Assembly: GCA_022559985.1 (NCBI GenBank)
Contig: JAFJTR010000002.1
Span: 372,001-436,000 of the forward strand
Length of the DNA stretch: 64,000 nt
Direction of reading: 5' to 3'
From: Parastagonospora avenae f. sp. tritici 18332-5
Lineage: Eukaryota > Ascomycota > Dothideomycetes > Pleosporales > Phaeosphaeriaceae
Shown here: in pieces, positions 34,471-45,727 of the stretch
Position numbering within the stretch: the first letter of the stretch is position 1
Layout of the letters: every line of letters starts with the position of its first letter
Notes under the pieces: model-generated
Databases searched by the model: none
What the model was told of the DNA's origin: nothing
The model's input: only the letters and a program-made list of their open reading frames with translations
Made by a program: the position numbers and the translations under genes

Positions 34471-36951
34471 TTACTGGGCAACAACGTCCTCCTCAGCCCA
34501 GCCAGGCAGACCGCCGTCGCCTTGGATGGCAAGACCATAGCCACCATTGCCGCTTCCGAACCCACCAATACCAGAGCTCAGGCTACCAAAAGAGCCTTGT
34601 TGACCACCCTGGCTTGATTGAACAGAGTGATTGAAGGGACCTTGAGTAAAGGCTGGCAAACTGACAGCGCGGGAGTGCTGAGCACGTGCGTTGAGGTTTG
34701 AAGGAGCGAGAAGGCCTCCGACCGTAGTCGCGCTAGACCCATTACCACCGGAGGAACCATTGATCAGGCTAAAGCTCGAGGTGCTGTTGTGCGAAGTGTG
34801 CGAGTGGTGGGATTGTGTAGTGGGGTTGAGTTGGTCAGCGCCATAGAAAGCCGCTTGTGGCGATTGGAATGATTGCTGTTGCTGCTGGCTCTGCTGTTGC
34901 TGCTGCTGCTGTTGCATGCTCATCTCAGCTTGTTGCTGATGCTGCTGCTGTTGCTGAGCCTGGAGGTACATCATCAACGGGTTGTTGTTGCCACTGTTCA
35001 GGATGTTGGCCGGAGCGGGGGCCTGCATGGCAGGGAACTGTCCATTCTGACTGTTACCAGATCCGGGTGCGCCAGATCCCGTGGGTGAGACGGATGCACC
35101 TGCGCGGTTAGGATGGAGGCCGTTGATGGGAGACGGTGACTGAACGCCGTCACTACCAGCTTGTTGATTCTGCTGTTGCTGGTTGTTCATCTGGCGAGGA
35201 GGGTTACCGCATCTGTCCTTGCCAAAGTTGACCTTGAAACGCTTGTACTCTTCGCGACCGCGGATGGCCTCAATGGCCTTGATGGCGTTGGCGATGTTGG
35301 TGAAGTTGACAAAAGCGCAGCTCTTCTCACGAAGAGTGTTGACAAGCTCGATCTCGCCGTATTCAGAGAAGTCCTGTCTCAGACGATCCTCAGTCCAAGA
35401 CTCGTCAAGGTTACCAATGTACACATTGCGAGAAGCTCCACCGCTAACAGCCAGGGCAATTGCAGGAGGTAGGGCACCGGAATGCTTGCCCCAGCCAATT
35501 TTCAGCCTGCGGTTATGAATCATCAAGCCCTGTAAGTTGCTGAGAGCGTAGAAGGATGCTGCAGAAGTGGGATCAATGAAGGTCACGAAGCAGATATGCT
35601 TGTCGGGAATGTATCGAATATGGTGGAGGAGACCACCGCGAACGACGTTACAGATCTCCTCAATCGTAGTCTCTGGGTGAATGTTTCCAAGGTAGACGGT
35701 TCGGTTGCCGAGATTGTTGACGCCACCAGCCGAAGTAGCAACAGCAGCAGCAGCAACAGACTGCTGGGCGAGCGCATTGGAGATCATGTCGCGGTCGGCA
35801 CCGTTGAGAACATGAGCATAGCCTGGGGCAATACCGAGATACTGGGCAGCGTTCTGCTGCTGGGTCTTCGACACATAGGCACATCGGTCCTTGCCATAGT
35901 ACACACGTCTCGGGGCCTGCCACTTGGGCTCTTGCGGTAGTTGCGCAACAGCCTTGATGGCGTTGCCTATTGAGAGGAAGTGGACAAATCCAATGGCCTT
36001 TTCGCGAACGATTTTCACCGTGTCGATGGGGCCGAACTTGCTGAGATCCTCACGCAGCTCGTCCTCGGAGACATCCTCTGGTAGGTTACCAAGGTAGACG
36101 TTGCGCGACGCGCCTGACTGCTGAACAGCGAGTGCAACTGAGGTTGGCACCTGAGAAGGCTTACCCCATCCGATCTTGATATCCTGGCCACGGATGGACA
36201 ACTTTTTCAAGATTGCGTCCGAGTGGAAATGGGTAGCAGAGCTACTATCGAGGAAAGAAATGAAGGCGCAGTTCTTGTCCGGGAGCAGCCTCACGGACTC
36301 GATCTGACCACTCCTGACATGGCCGAGGATTTCCTCCGCGGAAGTCTCAGGAGGAATGTTGCCCAGGTAGACGGTCCTGCTAGTACCAGACACCAGACCA
36401 GGCGCGATAGGCATAGAAGAGCCAAGTTGCCCTCCGTATCCAGAGAAGCCTCCTGTCGGTGATTGTGGGCCACCAAAGAAACCACCATTCATGCTCGTAG
36501 GCGAGACGAGATTCTGGTATAGCTGAGGTGACAGGGGCTGCTGCAATGGGGAGCCAACCTGCTGCGACTGGTGGCTTTGCTGCTGCGACTGGTTCTGCTG
36601 GGCGAAGTTCGCAAAGTTCTGGAACTGTGGGGAAGCAAACGCAGAGGGGGAGCCGGGCTGGAACGGGCTACCGAGAAGCAGCTGCGACGGAAGCAGAGGG
36701 GTGAAGTTCATGTCATAGCCAGTACCAGGTGTCTGCATCTCCATGCCGTTCTGGTGGCCGCCAGGAGCGAGCCTGTTGGTGTTGATAGACATGTTGTTCG
36801 AGCGCTCAGGGTGCCTGTCGGCATATCCTGGCTGGTTTGTCGCGAATGCGCCGTGGGAGAAGCCGTGGTGGCCGCCATTGATCTGCCTCTGGAAGCTCGT
36901 TTGAAGACGGGGGCCGCTCGGGGCGTTCGGGGCGGACTCGTGCTGCTGCAT
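34471..36951 (-). CDS. MRN1: Four-RRM RNA-binding protein of the Mrn1/Nrd1 family
   Basis: A single-exon protein of 826 residues from the ATG at 36951 (MQQHESAPN); the frame runs nine codons further up but only to a TTG. Four RNA-recognition motifs are spaced in two tandem pairs: about residues 192-264, 282-354, 417-489 and 507-580, each with clear RNP2 (VYLGNI, VYLGNL, VYIGNL) and RNP1-like (CAFISF, IGFVHF, ICFVTF, CAFVNF) strands, and each pair followed by the IGWGK or YYGKDRC / NFGKDRC signature of this family. The N-terminus is Gln/Asn/Gly-rich and the C-terminus holds a polyglutamine stretch. Yeast Mrn1 and fission-yeast Nrd1 bind mRNAs for cell wall, mitochondrial and differentiation functions (Nrd1 represses sexual differentiation and is controlled by MAP kinase). 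Location is presumably cytoplasmic, including stress granules, by analogy. Confidence 0.93.
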   Translation of the reverse strand: MQQHESAPNAPSGPRLQTSFQRQINGGHHGFSHGAFATNQPGYADRHPERSNNMSINTNRLAPGGHQNGMEMQTPGTGYDMNFTPLLPSQLLLGSPFQPGSPSAFASPQFQNFANFAQQNQSQQQSHQSQQVGSPLQQPLSPQLYQNLVSPTSMNGGFFGGPQSPTGGFSGYGGQLGSSMPIAPGLVSGTSRTVYLGNIPPETSAEEILGHVRSGQIESVRLLPDKNCAFISFLDSSSATHFHSDAILKKLSIRGQDIKIGWGKPSQVPTSVALAVQQSGASRNVYLGNLPEDVSEDELREDLSKFGPIDTVKIVREKAIGFVHFLSIGNAIKAVAQLPQEPKWQAPRRVYYGKDRCAYVSKTQQQNAAQYLGIAPGYAHVLNGADRDMISNALAQQSVAAAAVATSAGGVNNLGNRTVYLGNIHPETTIEEICNVVRGGLLHHIRYIPDKHICFVTFIDPTSAASFYALSNLQGLMIHNRRLKIGWGKHSGALPPAIALAVSGGASRNVYIGNLDESWTEDRLRQDFSEYGEIELVNTLREKSCAFVNFTNIANAIKAIEAIRGREEYKRFKVNFGKDRCGNPPRQMNNQQQQNQQAGSDGVQSPSPINGLHPNRAGASVSPTGSGAPGSGNSQNGQFPAMQAPAPANILNSGNNNPLMMYLQAQQQQQHQQQAEMSMQQQQQQQQSQQQQQSFQSPQAAFYGADQLNPTTQSHHSHTSHNSTSSFSLINGSSGGNGSSATTVGGLLAPSNLNARAQHSRAVSLPAFTQGPFNHSVQSSQGGQQGSFGSLSSGIGGFGSGNGGYGLAIQGDGGLPGWAEEDVVAQ
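34864..34966 (-). repeat. CAG/CAA trinucleotide tract encoding polyglutamine in MRN1
   Basis: Within the MRN1 coding sequence, near residues 660-695, mixed CAG and CAA codons (read on the minus strand) encode three Gln runs separated by short His, Met or Ser breaks. Such tracts vary in length between strains. Confidence 0.85.
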
Positions 36952-38377
36952 GGCGAGAAGATGCGGAGGCAGACTCAAGCTGTCCCGCGGGTTTTGAGAT
37001 AGTACAGCCGTGGTGAAGGTGTATTATAGCGTCCTGGACTCAATGGACCGGACGTTGAAAGTATATGGCAGAAGATGAAGATGCAACCGGCTGCAAAGGG
37101 TCGCAAGGGCTGTGAAGGGTAGGTACCGTATTAAAGTTTGTAGAATGATCTGTGTCGTTTTAGCATGCTGCTGCAGCACGTCTGGGACGGGATAGAGGAG
37201 CGGGACGTACATCCAAGAGCACAAGGGCGGATGGTACTTAATACAGGTTTGGCGGCACCGAATTGAAGGTCAAAGAAGCCCGGATGCTGGGTCGCTTGCA
37301 AGCAGTCCAAATCAGCACACACAACAGGCCAACGAAATGATCACGGCTGAGTCCAACGTCTGTCGGTATCGATGGGAGTCCCGGGGGGAGCTGATGTATT
37401 CTAATTACGTTCGCAGAGGGGCGCGACTAGGTGCAGCGTGCTCGAGGGCTGAAAAAGGCAAACCCTGGTGGCTTGTCTGAGGATGCGAGCACGTAAAGAG
37501 CGAACAATAACAATGGACAGCGCAAGGAGGCAGGCTTTGTCGTGGACCTCGGGGCTATAAGAAGGATAGAAAATGAGCGGAAAGGTGAAGAAAAGGGATC
37601 ACGACCTGAATGTCGAGGTGGAAAGAGAAGAGGTCGGTGAGAAATGCTAGCACTCCTATCGACACAGGAGAGTCTAATTTGCGAGGCTGTCCCAAGACGG
37701 ACTAGTGTTTTTAGACGCCGCAGCTTGAATCGTACAAACACCCAGCACCCGCCGTCAGCTGCAGCCGCTGTCTGGCCTCATAGACGCCCGTGAACTGTGG
37801 CGCCGTTTGCTTGCAGCGATTGTGCCTGACGTGCTGCCCGTCTTCGTGCGACTGTATGGCCAACTGTGCGGCTAGTTGCATCAGCTCGTACCGTGCCTGA
37901 CTACTGTAGACTTCCCGCCAACGCCTCGTCTGAGTCCAGCCAGCAGCTCGGCAGATGGTGCAAAGGGTCCAGGTGATCCCGGCGGGTTAGCTCAGAAGGC
38001 CAGAGGTCCCTGGTTCGCGCGTTTTTTTGAGGCTCGCGCGAACGCCTCACGTGACTCTTCCAGCTCCGTCAGCCTTGGATTGGACGCTGCTCAGGCGTGC
38101 TCCAGTGAATTCCGCCCGGGGTTCCGTAGAACAGCTTCAGGATGGACAGCGGCGGTCGCCTCACCGACCGTACCGGCTCCGAGCTTGAGGCCACGTTTGT
38201 TCGGCCGCTTGACGGTTTTGTCGGTGTCTGCATCGCGGAGGCTCTAGCCGCGACCGTGTAAGCCTTGGCATCTCGCTTATTCCAGCAGACACGTGACCTC
38301 TCACCCTCCGCCGATGGATGCAGGTGTGCTTTCCTGCGACCTCGTTAAGTATACGGCGTCCAGCCATCGATGCCATA
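36952..38377. other. Divergent region between MRN1 and ALG8
   Basis: About 1.4 kb between the start codons of MRN1 (minus) and ALG8 (plus). Long 5' leaders are usual for fungal RNA-binding and signalling genes, so part of this may be MRN1 leader, possibly with a leader intron (a CAG precedes the ATG by about 30 nt). No gene or RNA seen. Confidence 0.45.
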
Positions 38378-40197
38378 ATGTCAGAACTCTTTCCATCAAT
38401 TGCGCAATGCGCAATAGTGGCTACGGCATTGAAAATCCTCCTCTTTCCTGCATAGTATGTTGTAAAGCACTCTTTCTCATTGTGTTGCTGCTGGCATGCT
38501 GACTGTTTCCGGCAGCAAGTCGACCGACTTTGAGGTACACCGCAACTGGTTAGCCCTGACCCATTCCCTACCCGTGAAGGAGTGGTACTATGAAGTGAGG
38601 AGCCATGACATGTCTTTCGTATGAGTACACACAAGCTCATCTTCATCCCAGAAAACGTCGGAATGGACTCTGGACTATCCCCCATTCTTCGCGTACTTTG
38701 AGTGGCTCATGTCCCAGGCCGCATCGTATGCCGACCCTGCACTGCTCAGGGTGAAGGCACTGGACTATGACAGCTGGCAGACTGTTTACTTCCAACGTAC
38801 GACTGTGATCGTTACTGAGCTAGTCTTGGTCTATGCCCTGCATCTGTATTCCCCCTTGTCTGAAATACTGTCTACATGTAGCTAACTCTGATGAAGTTAT
38901 ATGAAGACGTCCAAGTCGAAAACTACTGCACATGCCGCAGCACTTTCAGTATTACTATCGCCGGGGCTGCTGATCATCGATCATATCCACTTCCAGTACA
39001 ATGGATTCATGTACGGGGTTCTGGTTCTCTCCATGGTTCTTGCCCGTAATAAGTCGACACTGCTTCTGTCTGGCCTGCTTTTCGCCATACTACTGTGCTT
39101 CAAGCACATTCATTTGTACTTGGCGCCGGCATATTTCGTTTACCTTCTCCGCGCATATTGCCTGGGGCAGCGACAGTCCTTTCCCTACTTCAACATCCAA
39201 TTCTTCAATTGCATTAAACTGGGTGTAGGGATCGTTGCCATTTTCGCCAGTGCCTTCGGTCCCTTCGCCGTCTGGGGTCAAACGGAGCAAGTCTTTCGTC
39301 GACTTTTTCCATTCTCACGAGGGCTTTGTCACGCATACTGGGCGCCAAATGTTTGGGCAATGTACTCCTTTGTGGACCGTGTTCTCATCTATGGTAGTAA
39401 TCGCGCATCTCTTCACATGGCCATGCTGACCTAAACAGCTGCCCCTCGCCTGGGACTAAAGATCGATTCTGAGGCAGTCAATAGTGTTACTCGAGGGTTG
39501 GTCGGCGATACGTCTTTTGCAGTCCTTCCTGACGTTGTACCTCTGACTTGCTTCCTGTTGACTCTTGGTGCGCAAATTGTAGGTGGTTTTTTAGTGCTTG
39601 ATACCATATTTCTAATGCTAATCCTGGCAGCCTGTATTACTCCGACTGCTTTACAAGCCAACCTGGGAGGCATTTGTTGGTGCGGTGACACTCTGTGGAT
39701 ACGCTTCCTTCCTTTTCGGTTGGCATGTTCACGAGAAGGCTATCCTTCTCGTGATCATTCCATTCAGTCTCATTGCGTTACATGATCGCAGGTTTTTCGG
39801 GGCTTTTCGACCACTGGCCGTTGCAGGCCATGTCTCCTTGTTCCCGCTCCTGTTCACCGCCGCAGAATTCCCCATCAAAACGGTGTATACAATCTTCTGG
39901 CTCGTGCTGTTCCTGCTTGCCTTCGATCGCCTCGCTCCGCCGTACGTGCTTCTTTCTCGAAATGTTTCATAGCTAACAAGAAACAGCTCACCACAACCTC
40001 GCATATTCCTGCTCGACCGCTTTTCATTCATATACATTGCCCTTTCTATACCGTTGATAGCATATTGCTCACTTGTTCACGGCCTGATCTTTGGTTCTCG
40101 TTTGGAGTTCTTGCCACTCATGTTTACAAGCTCCTATTCCGCTATTGGCGTGGTGGGTAGCTGGATTGGCTTCTTGTTCGTGTACTTTGACTCATAG
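38378..40197 (+). CDS. ALG8: Dolichyl-P-Glc: Glc1Man9GlcNAc2-PP-dolichol alpha-1,3-glucosyltransferase
   Basis: Seven exons, 38378-38454, 38516-38594, 38652-38845, 38897-39393, 39439-39578, 39631-39941 and 39987-40197, encode 502 residues. It adds the second glucose to the lipid-linked N-glycan precursor in the ER lumen (GT57, ALG6/ALG8 family). The luminal loop after the first helix has the catalytic block STDFEVHRNWLALTHSLP and KEWYYE, then TSEWTLDYPPFFAYFEW, with the acidic residues expected in GT-C enzymes; LIIDHIHFQYNGFMYG is the ALG8 rather than ALG6 form. About a dozen hydrophobic segments follow. The gene looks broken at first glance because stops interrupt every long frame, but all are removed by six introns of 45-61 bp. 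Intron 3 (38846-38896) uses an AAG acceptor ten bases after a perfect CTAAC branch point. Confidence 0.93.
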
Positions 40198-41417
40198 TCG
40201 AAATAACAATATCTACATGAGTTGACCAAGCACAAATCACCCCACTTGTCAAGAAATAAGTCTGCTTACGGGTCCGGTCAATGTGTAATCTATCTCGTGT
40301 CAAGTACGATTAGCTGTCCTAGAATCACTTCTGATACAAACAGCTCATTCTCGTTAAATTCAGCTATGTGCGCATAGATCTCACACGACTGCCCCATTAT
40401 GCATATGTCCGAGTATCAAGTCTATGCAAAAGGTCAAGGAATGCTCGTCATCAGACGCAATGCAGACCATGCAGTTCATGCATTTCTACAGATGAAGCTG
40501 GACAGCCTTGAGAGAAGCAAACCTTGGAAAAGCCGATATTATTCAATCGTACCAGGAGAGCACTGCGTATCGCTTCAAGACTGGTGACAAAGACATGATA
40601 TCTTTCGTGCAATCCAAGAAGATCTCATCGTGGAAGTTATGTGATATGTGTAAAGATGCTGTGTCTTGATTTCACTATCGGTATAGACTGTTTTGCTTCT
40701 ACCGACTGGTAATATTGCAAGACCTGACTAGTGGGGCCCTTGGAGGTGTCTGAGTAAGTGGGTCAGGCTGCCGAAGGGCTTGATTGGGGACTCTGGCATG
40801 AGCACATCACGTTCACTCCAATATCATGCTGCTATATAGGTCGCGCATGAATTTTATTTGATGCATGTATTGCGCAGTTCTAACGTACTCTCGCCAACGA
40901 TCACAACGAGCCCAAACACGTTGATGATGCGATTGCAGTGACGTGCAGAATATAAGCGTGTATTGAAGGGGTGCTCTGAATCCTTACCCTAAGAGGCCTT
41001 AGCATGTCCTTGGCGCTCTACCTCTACACTCCATTTCTCTCTTGCCATTGAGCCTCCCCTCCTAGTCCCTCTGCTACGTCTCGGCTACCTCCTCCATCAA
41101 CGCACCCTCAACCACGACGCGCCCATCTGCGACTCGAACCAACGCGCTCTCGGAACGATCAGACGCGTCTCGGAACGCTACTCGGACCTCCGATAGGTGC
41201 GACCACTTTTCTGGAGACCTTCTCCAGAAGGTGATATAGCTCCCCTAGGCTTCAGCTGCTTTGCGGAGGGGCTGCTGCCCCAATACTTTGCCAGGGACTG
41301 GCTGCGATAGGACCCCGCGACGCGTCCACCACATCGCGACTCACCCGAAAGTTTGCGACGCGCAAGCCCGGTGACGATACTTGAGCAAGCTTCACATGAG
41401 CCAGAGCTTAGAGCAAG
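40198..41417. other. Intergenic region between ALG8 and ITC1
   Basis: About 1.2 kb with no supported gene. The final 400 bp are C-rich, with CTCTC and CCTC runs (about 41020-41160), fitting the ITC1 promoter and leader. Confidence 0.45.
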
Positions 41418-44400
41418 ATGGTATGACGCGTGTCGCAATCGTCTGGGCATTGCACTGACTTTATCAGGTGCTCTATAAGCGCAAGCCAGTGAAGTTCGAG
41501 CCTGTCCCAAAATTTATCGATGATAATACCGAGGTAAGCCACAAACATTCGAACAGCTCGCAAGCCAAACACTAAGACAGCGGGACAGGTCTGGGTGATT
41601 GACGAAACTGGAGAAGTCTTCATCGACTACGAGAAGTTTCTCAACAGGTGCGCAACCATGAAGTGACGTCAAAAGTGTCAAAGTAAAGCTAACATAAAAA
41701 AGGCGAGACTTTTACGAACAGGCACGTACCTCAGCTTACGGTCCCAACTATTAGATTGCACGACTAATGCATCGCAGAAGAAATTCACTTGCGAATCGAC
41801 CGGACACACTGGGTTTACCTTCTTCGAGGCCAAAGAGAGTGAGGTACGCTCCACACCAGTGCTCGAAAAGGGCAGTCTTATCGTAACAACGCCGCAGTCG
41901 GAGGCATCAAAAGAGATCAATAGTATTCTCCCAGAGGCCTTGAGGTCTCGCATCCTCGAATATGTCCAATTCGACATCACATCCCGCATGGATGATTTGG
42001 GTATGTCCACATTCATTTGCCCGACCGGGACCACTGCTAATCATATACAGTGAATGATGTGTTCGATGTAAGCTGCAAGCAGTCATTGTTTAGTGTTGCA
42101 TACTGACAGTACGCAGTATTTCAGAGAGCAATTCATGGTTGGCGATCGAGTCTCTATCGAAGGCGACAACGCGCGACGATACGGTCGGATCACTGCCATG
42201 ACCGACACCAGCCGTCTACACAACATGTTCGCTACGACACAGTCAATGGACGACTCGGTCCGCTCCTACTCGTACGAAGTCACGCTGGACGACACCGATG
42301 AGAAGGTTGTCAAGTACAGGGCCTCTGAGATCCAGCGAGACAAGAGCTTCTACTCCAAGATCATCTTCAAGCAATATTTGCGTGACTCTACCAGAAGAGG
42401 CGAGTACGTTGGGGACCCGTGGATGGTGCTTGAGCACTTGGCAAAACGCTACGGTATTCCAACTGTCATGCCGGACAATCAGACCAGAGGCGCAATCCTT
42501 GCTCGGCGGAGGGCTGCAAATGGCAACCTCCAGAACGGCGCCAGCCCGCCGATGCAGCAGACGTACACACATCATGCAGCCAACGGACATCAGCCTTATA
42601 TGAATGGGGACAGACCACAGCTGCTGCCTCCTGGCCACGGTCAAGCCGCCTTCGTCAATTTTGCTGCAAATCCGCCACAGCAGTACTACCAGGACTCTGG
42701 ACCTCCGACTTTGATACCTCCGCACCTGCGTGTGCCTTGTGGTCCGCCCCCACACTTCAGTAATAATATCCAACCACCGCACTACAACACTGGACCTCCT
42801 CCTCGTGGACCACCCGTCTTTCCGCCACATTTCAACGCAGTCCCACCTCAGTTCATGCTCCAGAATCAACATTCACAGCAACAACATCCGATGCCAATGC
42901 AGCAGCACCCACACTTCCAGACGAGCTTTCCACACAACCAGGGTCCACGCCCTTCAAATTTCCCACAACCTCAGCAAGCACCACAGCCTACCAGGCTACT
43001 CGAGCCTGTCAAGTATCCGATGGAAGATCTGGAAATTAGACAACCACGAACCATGCCAATGCGGCCGACTCTCAAATTCTTTTCTGACGACGTGCCTGAT
43101 GGCGTTGAAGAACCTGCAGATGAGAAGAAAACAGGGATCAAGATGAAGAGTCTCGGTCCCCTTCTATGTGCATGGGAAACCCTAAACGTCCATGATACTG
43201 TGTACATGCTCGACTCATTCACATTCGACGATTTCGTCGATGCTATGCGCTTTACTGATGAAGAGGTTGATTGCGAGCTATTTGTCGAAGTGCACTGTTC
43301 AATACTCAAGCAGATCGTCAATGGCTCTGGGAAGCTCCAGACCCATCTACCCAAGATGGCTGAACTGGAGGAGTCGGACGAGGAGGACTCAAGCAAAGAA
43401 GCCACGCCGGAGCCGGAACCACCGATACGGACGACGCGGGCTAGCTTGAGGAAGTCCGGGGCCCAACAACTCATGAAGCCACGTACCCCAACGCCTGAGC
43501 CTCCCAAAGAAACCCATAGTGCAGAGAAGTTCCTTGAGGAATTCAACTGGGTGGAGCAGTGCAAATCGCGCAATTTTCGGGATGGCGGATGGCAATGCAT
43601 CGTTGTGGCGCTCTTGTACCGGCTTTCTTTCGACCCCATCCAGAAAGAGGTTTGCGAAGAGATCCTTGCTCGACTGGTGCCGGCAGATGATGAACCCACC
43701 ATGGAGAACATTGCTAACAACTACGTAAATCTCGACGTCAATCTTCGGATTTCAGCATTGGATCTCATCCTTAGGCTGACAGTCGCCACGGAAGCTTTCC
43801 GTGACCAGCTTGTTGCGGCGGCTCAGGAAATGACACGCTTACGCAAAGAAAAAATTGATTTCCAGAGAAAGCGAAAGGAATTGTGAGTCGCACATCACAA
43901 CATTGTGAACGCGTGAAAATTCTAATCTGATTCTAGAGCCGATGAACTATTCAAGCTGGATCTCGAACGAAAGATTCATCTTCCTGCCAACACTCCAGCT
44001 TCACCAACCGAGACCAAGGAGAATGACGATGTCGACATGTCCATGACAAGTATCGCTTCGGACGCCAAGGACACTGCCGATGTAGACGGCGACGCTTCCG
44101 AGTTCAATGCGGCCACCAAGTCCAGGCTTCGGCAGAGCAACAAGAACAAACGCAAGGCTGCTGCTGAGGAAGCCCGGAAAGAGAAAGCGAAGAAGGCAAA
44201 GCAAGAAGCTGAAAAGACAAAGAAGCAGAAAGAATGGGAAAAACTACTCGACTCCATAGAGAAGAAGAAGGACGAACTCAAAGAGTGCGAGGCCAACATT
44301 AATGAGCTCGACGATGACCTCCGGGAGACTCTGGTGCATCGAAGCAAGATGCTTGGCAAAGACCGTTTCCTCAACAAGTACTATTGGTTTGAACACAACG

Positions 44401-44984
44401 GCATGCCCTTTGGAGGAGTACCGAACAGCTCGACCGCCGAGTACGGCTATGCTAATGGTCGCATCTGGGTACAAGGCCCTGATGAGTACGAGCTTCAGCC
44501 TGTTCTAGAAGAGCCTGCTATATCGCAAGATAGGCAAAGGTTCGGGTTTGATATCCCTCAGCGCAAAAAGAAGGAAGAGGGCGATACCCACCTTACCAAC
44601 TCGACTCAGTGGGCATACTATGACGATCCAGAGGACATAGACAAGCTTCTGGCCTGGTTAGATGAGCGAGGCGTGCGTGAGCGGGCACTTCGCAAGGAAC
44701 TTCAGATCTTCAAAGACAGGATCGCCGAATACATGCTAATCATGAAGAAGCATTTGTCAGAACCCGACAAGGCCGAAGAAGAGGAAGATGAGGAAAGTAA
44801 CACTCGCATATCGACTCGGAACAAAACCTACGTTGAGAAGGAGACGACCAAGGACCGCTGTCTACTCTGGACTAACAGTATCATGCGGGAGGAGAACGGC
44901 TACAACCATTCTGAAGAGTACGAACCTCCGAAGAAGGGCAAGGCAAAGCCTGTCAAGGCTGCAAAGGCCAAGGCCAAGCGTTAA
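41418..44984 (+). CDS. ITC1: ISW2 chromatin-remodelling complex accessory subunit Itc1 (WAC-DDT-WHIM)
   Basis: Eight exons, 41418-41420, 41468-41533, 41589-41647, 41703-41721, 41778-42000, 42051-42067, 42117-43882 and 43937-44984, encode 1066 residues. The WAC domain fills residues 1-100 (VLYKRKPV, WVIDETGEVF, FLNRRDFYEQ, CESTGHTGFTFFEA), the DDT domain lies at about 473-530 (SLGPLLCAWETLNVHD), WHIM1 at about 605-735 and WHIM2/3 near 850-900 (LNKYYWFEHNGM...RIWVQGP). A Pro/Gln/His-rich linker (190-450) and a Lys/Glu coiled coil precede WHIM2. Itc1 anchors the Isw2 ATPase to nucleosomes and recruits it to promoters in the nucleus. The start codon forms an exon by itself, exons 4 and 6 are 19 and 17 nt, intron 3 ends in AAG and intron 4 (41722-41777) begins GC. 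Every junction is forced by the conserved WAC sequence. Confidence 0.93.
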
Positions 44985-45727
44985 CGTCAACAAGACATCC
45001 AACGCGAGACTGAGGTTTCGCCATGATTTTACGACATTTGTTATGGCTATTTTACGGAATTTTGATACCACAGCATAGCCACAGCAGCAAGTATACCTCG
45101 CATCACCCTGGAGTTTGGCGTGTTGGAAGCATCACTGGAGGGAGCACTGCATTAGAGATGGGTCAGGTTTTGTGTATTACTGGTTATCATCGGACATCGT
45201 TAGCTGTTGCTAGTGATAACGAACAGTCCTAACCACGGCTAGCTTTGTGGAGCTGAACGTTTGTGTTCAGCACTCCAAACAGTGTCATCGACAGCAAAAA
45301 GTAGGCAATATAATTTACTATGCGTTCTTGCCTCCTTTGTGGCCCGTCTGTACAGGTGGGCTTAATTTGTTCGCACTTTCGTATTGTGCGTGAAGGTGCA
45401 ACCTTTTGTTTTGGCTGACGAACAATCAAGTTCTCTGGTATTGACAGGAATCGATGGCCTTTGTAGCGATCTTGAAGCGGACCGCCACAGCTAAATATCC
45501 CGAGCAACATTCCCGTCAACCTTGGACCTTGATGGGTGAATGTCTGCCAAGCCTTGGCTTACATAATCTCGAAGACAAGGAGGCCATCATCAGCCAGGCC
45601 AGGCGCGCATCGCAACCACCATATTGCATCAGCACGAGCCGGACCGACGCCTGCACCGGCTGTATCACCGCCCAAGTAGTCTATACGCCCACTCACATCG
45701 CCGTCGAGGCACGTTGGAGCTACCAGG
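44985..45727. other. Intergenic region between ITC1 and SGF73
   Basis: About 740 bp; small open frames on both strands lack coding character. Likely ITC1 3' end and SGF73 promoter. Confidence 0.45.

Noticed and set aside
37981..38025. tRNA-like sequence with TTAGCTCAG and GGTTCGCGC boxes
   Set aside because: The A and B boxes are about 20 nt too close, no acceptor stem or anticodon arm can be drawn, and a T-run right after it is coincidental.
37876..38247. Plus-strand 123-codon frame upstream of ALG8
   Set aside because: Starts far from any promoter signal, Ser/Ala/Arg-rich with no motif; it lies in the MRN1-ALG8 divergent region.
38378..40197. ALG8 as a pseudogene
   Set aside because: No long frame spans it, but six short introns with valid signals remove every stop and give 502 residues with all conserved blocks.
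41080..41170. B-box-like sequence on the minus strand (GGTTCGAGTCGC)
   Set aside because: No matching A box at the right distance and no cloverleaf; not a tRNA.
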